A stretch of DNA of 64,000 nucleotides. It comes from Arthrobacter sp. EM1 (GTDB lineage Bacteria > Actinomycetota > Actinomycetes > Actinomycetales > Micrococcaceae). The stretch lies in assembly GCF_029964055.1 (NCBI RefSeq), contig NZ_CP124836.1, forward strand, positions 1,426,001 to 1,490,000, written 5' to 3'. A program made the position numbers and the translations under genes. A model generated the notes under the pieces. That model ran no database searches and was not told the DNA's origin. It saw only the letters and a program-made list of their open reading frames with translations. Positions 62,091 to 64,000 of this stretch are shown here, piece after piece (within the stretch, counting starts at the first letter, position 1; every line of letters starts with the position of its first letter).

Positions 62091-62098
62091 GCCCCATC

Positions 62099-63145
62099 AT
62101 GACGATAGGGATTGGAGTAGTGGGTTGCGGCAACGTGAGCGCGAAGTACCTGGCGACCATCGCCGGTGCTCCGGGTGTGGAGCTCGTAGCCTGCACAGAT
62201 CGTGATGGTGAGCGCGCTAGGTCGGTCGGTACGCAGTTCGGAATCCCGTTAGTTCTTGCATCACTCGAGGAGCTACTCGCGCTTCCAGCGGTCGATATGG
62301 TCCTCAACCTCACCGCGCCCATGGCCCACGCAGAGGTCTCGCTGGCCGCTATCGCCTCCGGCAAACACGTGTACAGCGAGAAGCCGCTCGCGACAACGCT
62401 CACGGATGGCGTACGAATTATCGAGGCCGCAGGTCGTGCCGGAGTCCGGGTGGGCTGCGCCCCAGACACCTTCCTCGGCGACGGGATCCAAGCGATGGCC
62501 AAGCTGATCACCGATGGGGCCATCGGGCAGCCGCTTTCGGCCATCAGCATTCTCGTCACAACCGGACCTGAACACTTCCACCCGTCGCCCGAGTTTCTCT
62601 ACCACGAGGGAGCCGGCCCGTTGTTCGACATCGGGCCGTACCTCGTGACCGCGCTCACCTTCTTACTTGGACCTGTGCGGGCGGTGACCGCAATGGCAGC
62701 GACTCCGGTCGAGACACGCACAGTGAGGGTAGGCAGCCGAGCGGGGGAGACCTTTCCCTCGGCGGTTCCCACCTTCATCTCGTGCGTGCTGGAGTTTGCC
62801 AGCGGAGCGGTCGCGACTCTGCTGCAGAGCTGGGATGTCGTAGGCACGACAGCCCCGCGACTTGAGCTCCATGGCACAGCCGGCAGTATCGTCGGGCCGA
62901 GTCCGGACAGTTGGTGCGGACCCCTGCGGCTCATGCGCGCGGGCGACGAAGAATTCGTTGAAGTGATGCCCGAGATCCAAATAGGCTCTCGGCTCGGCGT
63001 CGGCGTGCTCGAAATGGTTTCTGCGCTTGAGGCTGGTAGCGGCCCTGCAGCATCTGGCGAACGGGGCCTGCACACTCTCAGGGTTCTTCAAGGGATTCTG
63101 AGTTCGGCCGCCTCCAGGCAACGGGTGCGTCTCGATGATGAGTGA
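62099..63145 (+). CDS. Gfo/Idh/MocA-family oxidoreductase (second)
   Basis: 348 residues from ATG 62099 (M-T-I-G-I-G-V-V-G-C-G-N-V-S). NAD(P) motif G-C-G-N-V-S, catalytic S-E-K-P-L-A-T-T, and D-I-G-P-Y-L-V-T-A-L in place of the usual D-x-G-x-H, so the His is replaced by Tyr or Pro. This is seen in some subfamilies and may change substrate. The last gene of the operon. Confidence 0.85.
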   Translation: MTIGIGVVGCGNVSAKYLATIAGAPGVELVACTDRDGERARSVGTQFGIPLVLASLEELLALPAVDMVLNLTAPMAHAEVSLAAIASGKHVYSEKPLATTLTDGVRIIEAAGRAGVRVGCAPDTFLGDGIQAMAKLITDGAIGQPLSAISILVTTGPEHFHPSPEFLYHEGAGPLFDIGPYLVTALTFLLGPVRAVTAMAATPVETRTVRVGSRAGETFPSAVPTFISCVLEFASGAVATLLQSWDVVGTTAPRLELHGTAGSIVGPSPDSWCGPLRLMRAGDEEFVEVMPEIQIGSRLGVGVLEMVSALEAGSGPAASGERGLHTLRVLQGILSSAASRQRVRLDDE

Positions 63146-63199
63146 GTTCCAACGCGGCTTGTTGCACAGCGGGACCGCCTCCTAATTTGCTTAAATCCA

Positions 63200-63671
63200 T
63201 GACCTGTCCCAGGGATTGGTTACCCGAAATGGGTTGAGCTATTGGCTCTCGCTGAGAGGATTTCAACCATGCCAAGACCCTATCCACCGGAATTCCGCGC
63301 ACGGGCAGTCGCCCTGTTCCGGGCCGGCAAACCCATCAGCCGCGTGGCCGCCGGTGCCGGGTTCCTCGCGAAGGTCTTTCGTCGGCTGCTGGGCGTGAGA
63401 GCAGTCCCGGTTGCTACAAGTACCGGAAGCGGCCGATGTCACCGACCAGGATGCGCAGGCAGTGGCTGACCGGGCTCATTAGGGAAGTCCATACCGCCAG
63501 CCGGGGCACCTACGGGTCCTGACCGGAGCCATACCGAACTGACGCGTGCCTGGACGTGCGCGTCAGCGAGCATCTGGTTGGGGAGCTGATGAGCCTGGCT
63601 GGAATCGCCGGCCTTCCCGGGCCGGCCAAGGTCAAACGCTTGTGGGGCGTCGCCACCAGCGATGCAAGTGA
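63200..63671 (+). mobile_element. IS3-C remnant, internally deleted
   Basis: Left end TGACCTGTCCCAGGGATTGG (one base different from 36089), then OrfA for 36 codons (63269-63352 region), a fusion into OrfB in another frame (G-Y-Y-K-Y-R-K-R-P-M-S, R-Q-W-L-T-G-L-I-R-E-V-H, G-E-L-M-S-L-A-G-I-A-G-L-P). It ends near 63671 with no right end. Confidence 0.75.
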
Positions 63672-64000
63672 TATTGTTTCGAAGATCATCTACTACGCCT
63701 TGGTGCTTCGTCCTTCAATTCGCGCTCGGGGTTTTTGGTCCGAACCCGGTCGCCACCCTGTTGGCAGCCATCATCGCGCTCTGCCCAAGGTCGTTGTGGC
63801 CATCATCATCGTGGTGATCAGTGCGGCGATTGCCGCCGCCGTAAAGACCCTCATCCAGGGATCCCTTGGCGGGCTATCCTACGGCAAAACCCTGGCGGAT
63901 ATCGCCAGCATTGTCATTCTGGGCATTGGCATCATTGCGGCCCTGAACCAGGTGGACATCGCCACCACAGTGACGACGCCGATTCTGATCGCCGTGCTGG
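63672..64000 (+). pseudogene. CmpX/mechanosensitive-channel-like membrane protein, broken, runs off the window
   Basis: Across frames it reads K-I-I-Y-Y-A-L-V-L, F-G-P-N-P-V-A-T-L-L-A-A-I-I-A-L, P-K-V-V-V-A-I-I-I-V-V-I-S-A-A and Y-G-K-T-L-A-D-I-A-S-I-V-I. These are the conserved TM-helix repeats (PF05552 type) of small-conductance channel relatives. Small indels near 63704 and 63783 change the frame, and the 5' end is replaced by IS3-C. Confidence 0.65.

Noticed and set aside
1..64000. CRISPR arrays, rRNA and tRNA genes
   Set aside because: No regularly spaced repeats, rRNA-like blocks or convincing cloverleaf with a T-loop were noticed by reading; a tRNA scan could still find a weak one.

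Overview
The window is high-GC DNA with actinobacterial gene content: DinB/DUF664, ROK regulators, heliorhodopsin, a YkgJ-pentapeptide protein and IS families usual in Micrococcaceae. I infer an Arthrobacter/Pseudarthrobacter-like organism; whether this is chromosome or plasmid cannot be told. It is an IS-rich accessory region. Roughly a quarter is insertion sequence, many elements sit inside one another, and a large share of the other genes is truncated, frameshifted or interrupted.

Layout. 1-5.3 kb: LysR end, nucleotidyltransferase, a 5'-truncated flavoprotein joined head-to-head to the tail of a second one, and remnants of excisionase-like, resolvase and recombinase genes. 5.5-7.0 kb: a small cargo of a Cys-rich bacteriocin-like precursor and a four-helix membrane partner, bounded by a ~190 bp direct duplication of a recombinase 3' end. 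7.1-12.7 kb: a three-gene recombinase module on the minus strand, broken by IS3-A, which itself carries IS30-A. 13-20.7 kb: GNAT and DUF1349 relics, IS30-B with IS110 inside it, a MarR/SDR divergent pair with the SDR split by IS3-B, and an intact IS30-B. 20.7-30.5 kb: methyltransferase, DinB, a second IS3-B directly behind a start codon, a pentapeptide protein and a run of small exported or membrane proteins. 30.6-45.4 kb: a second IS30-B/IS110 nest, GNAT, Phd/Doc-like toxin-antitoxin genes, IS481, broken TetR and RibD genes, and a three-level nest IS3-A > IS30-A > IS110. 45.4-51.5 kb: TetR/heliorhodopsin, SDR, small genes and IS481-B. 51.8-63.1 kb: a clean catabolic operon (ROK repressor, peptide/opine-type ABC importer with a permease-ATPase fusion, two sugar isomerase/epimerases, two Gfo/Idh/MocA oxidoreductases, a ROK kinase). 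63.2-64 kb: IS3-C debris and a broken mechanosensitive-channel-like gene.

The most striking observation concerns the IS110 element (three copies of 1462 bp). Its ~237 bp leader upstream of the transposase folds on paper like a bridge RNA. One internal loop carries two guide strands matching, with the expected polarity, the two sides of the insertion site in IS30-A; a second loop matches the element's own two ends. All three copies sit at the same conserved spot in two different IS30 families, in the codons just before the first catalytic Asp (H-W-E-G-D). This IS110 therefore appears programmed to insert into IS30 transposase genes. Other notable items are the bacteriocin-like locus, a heliorhodopsin gene with a TetR neighbour and candidate operator, and IS30-A at the identical base of IS3-A in both orientations.
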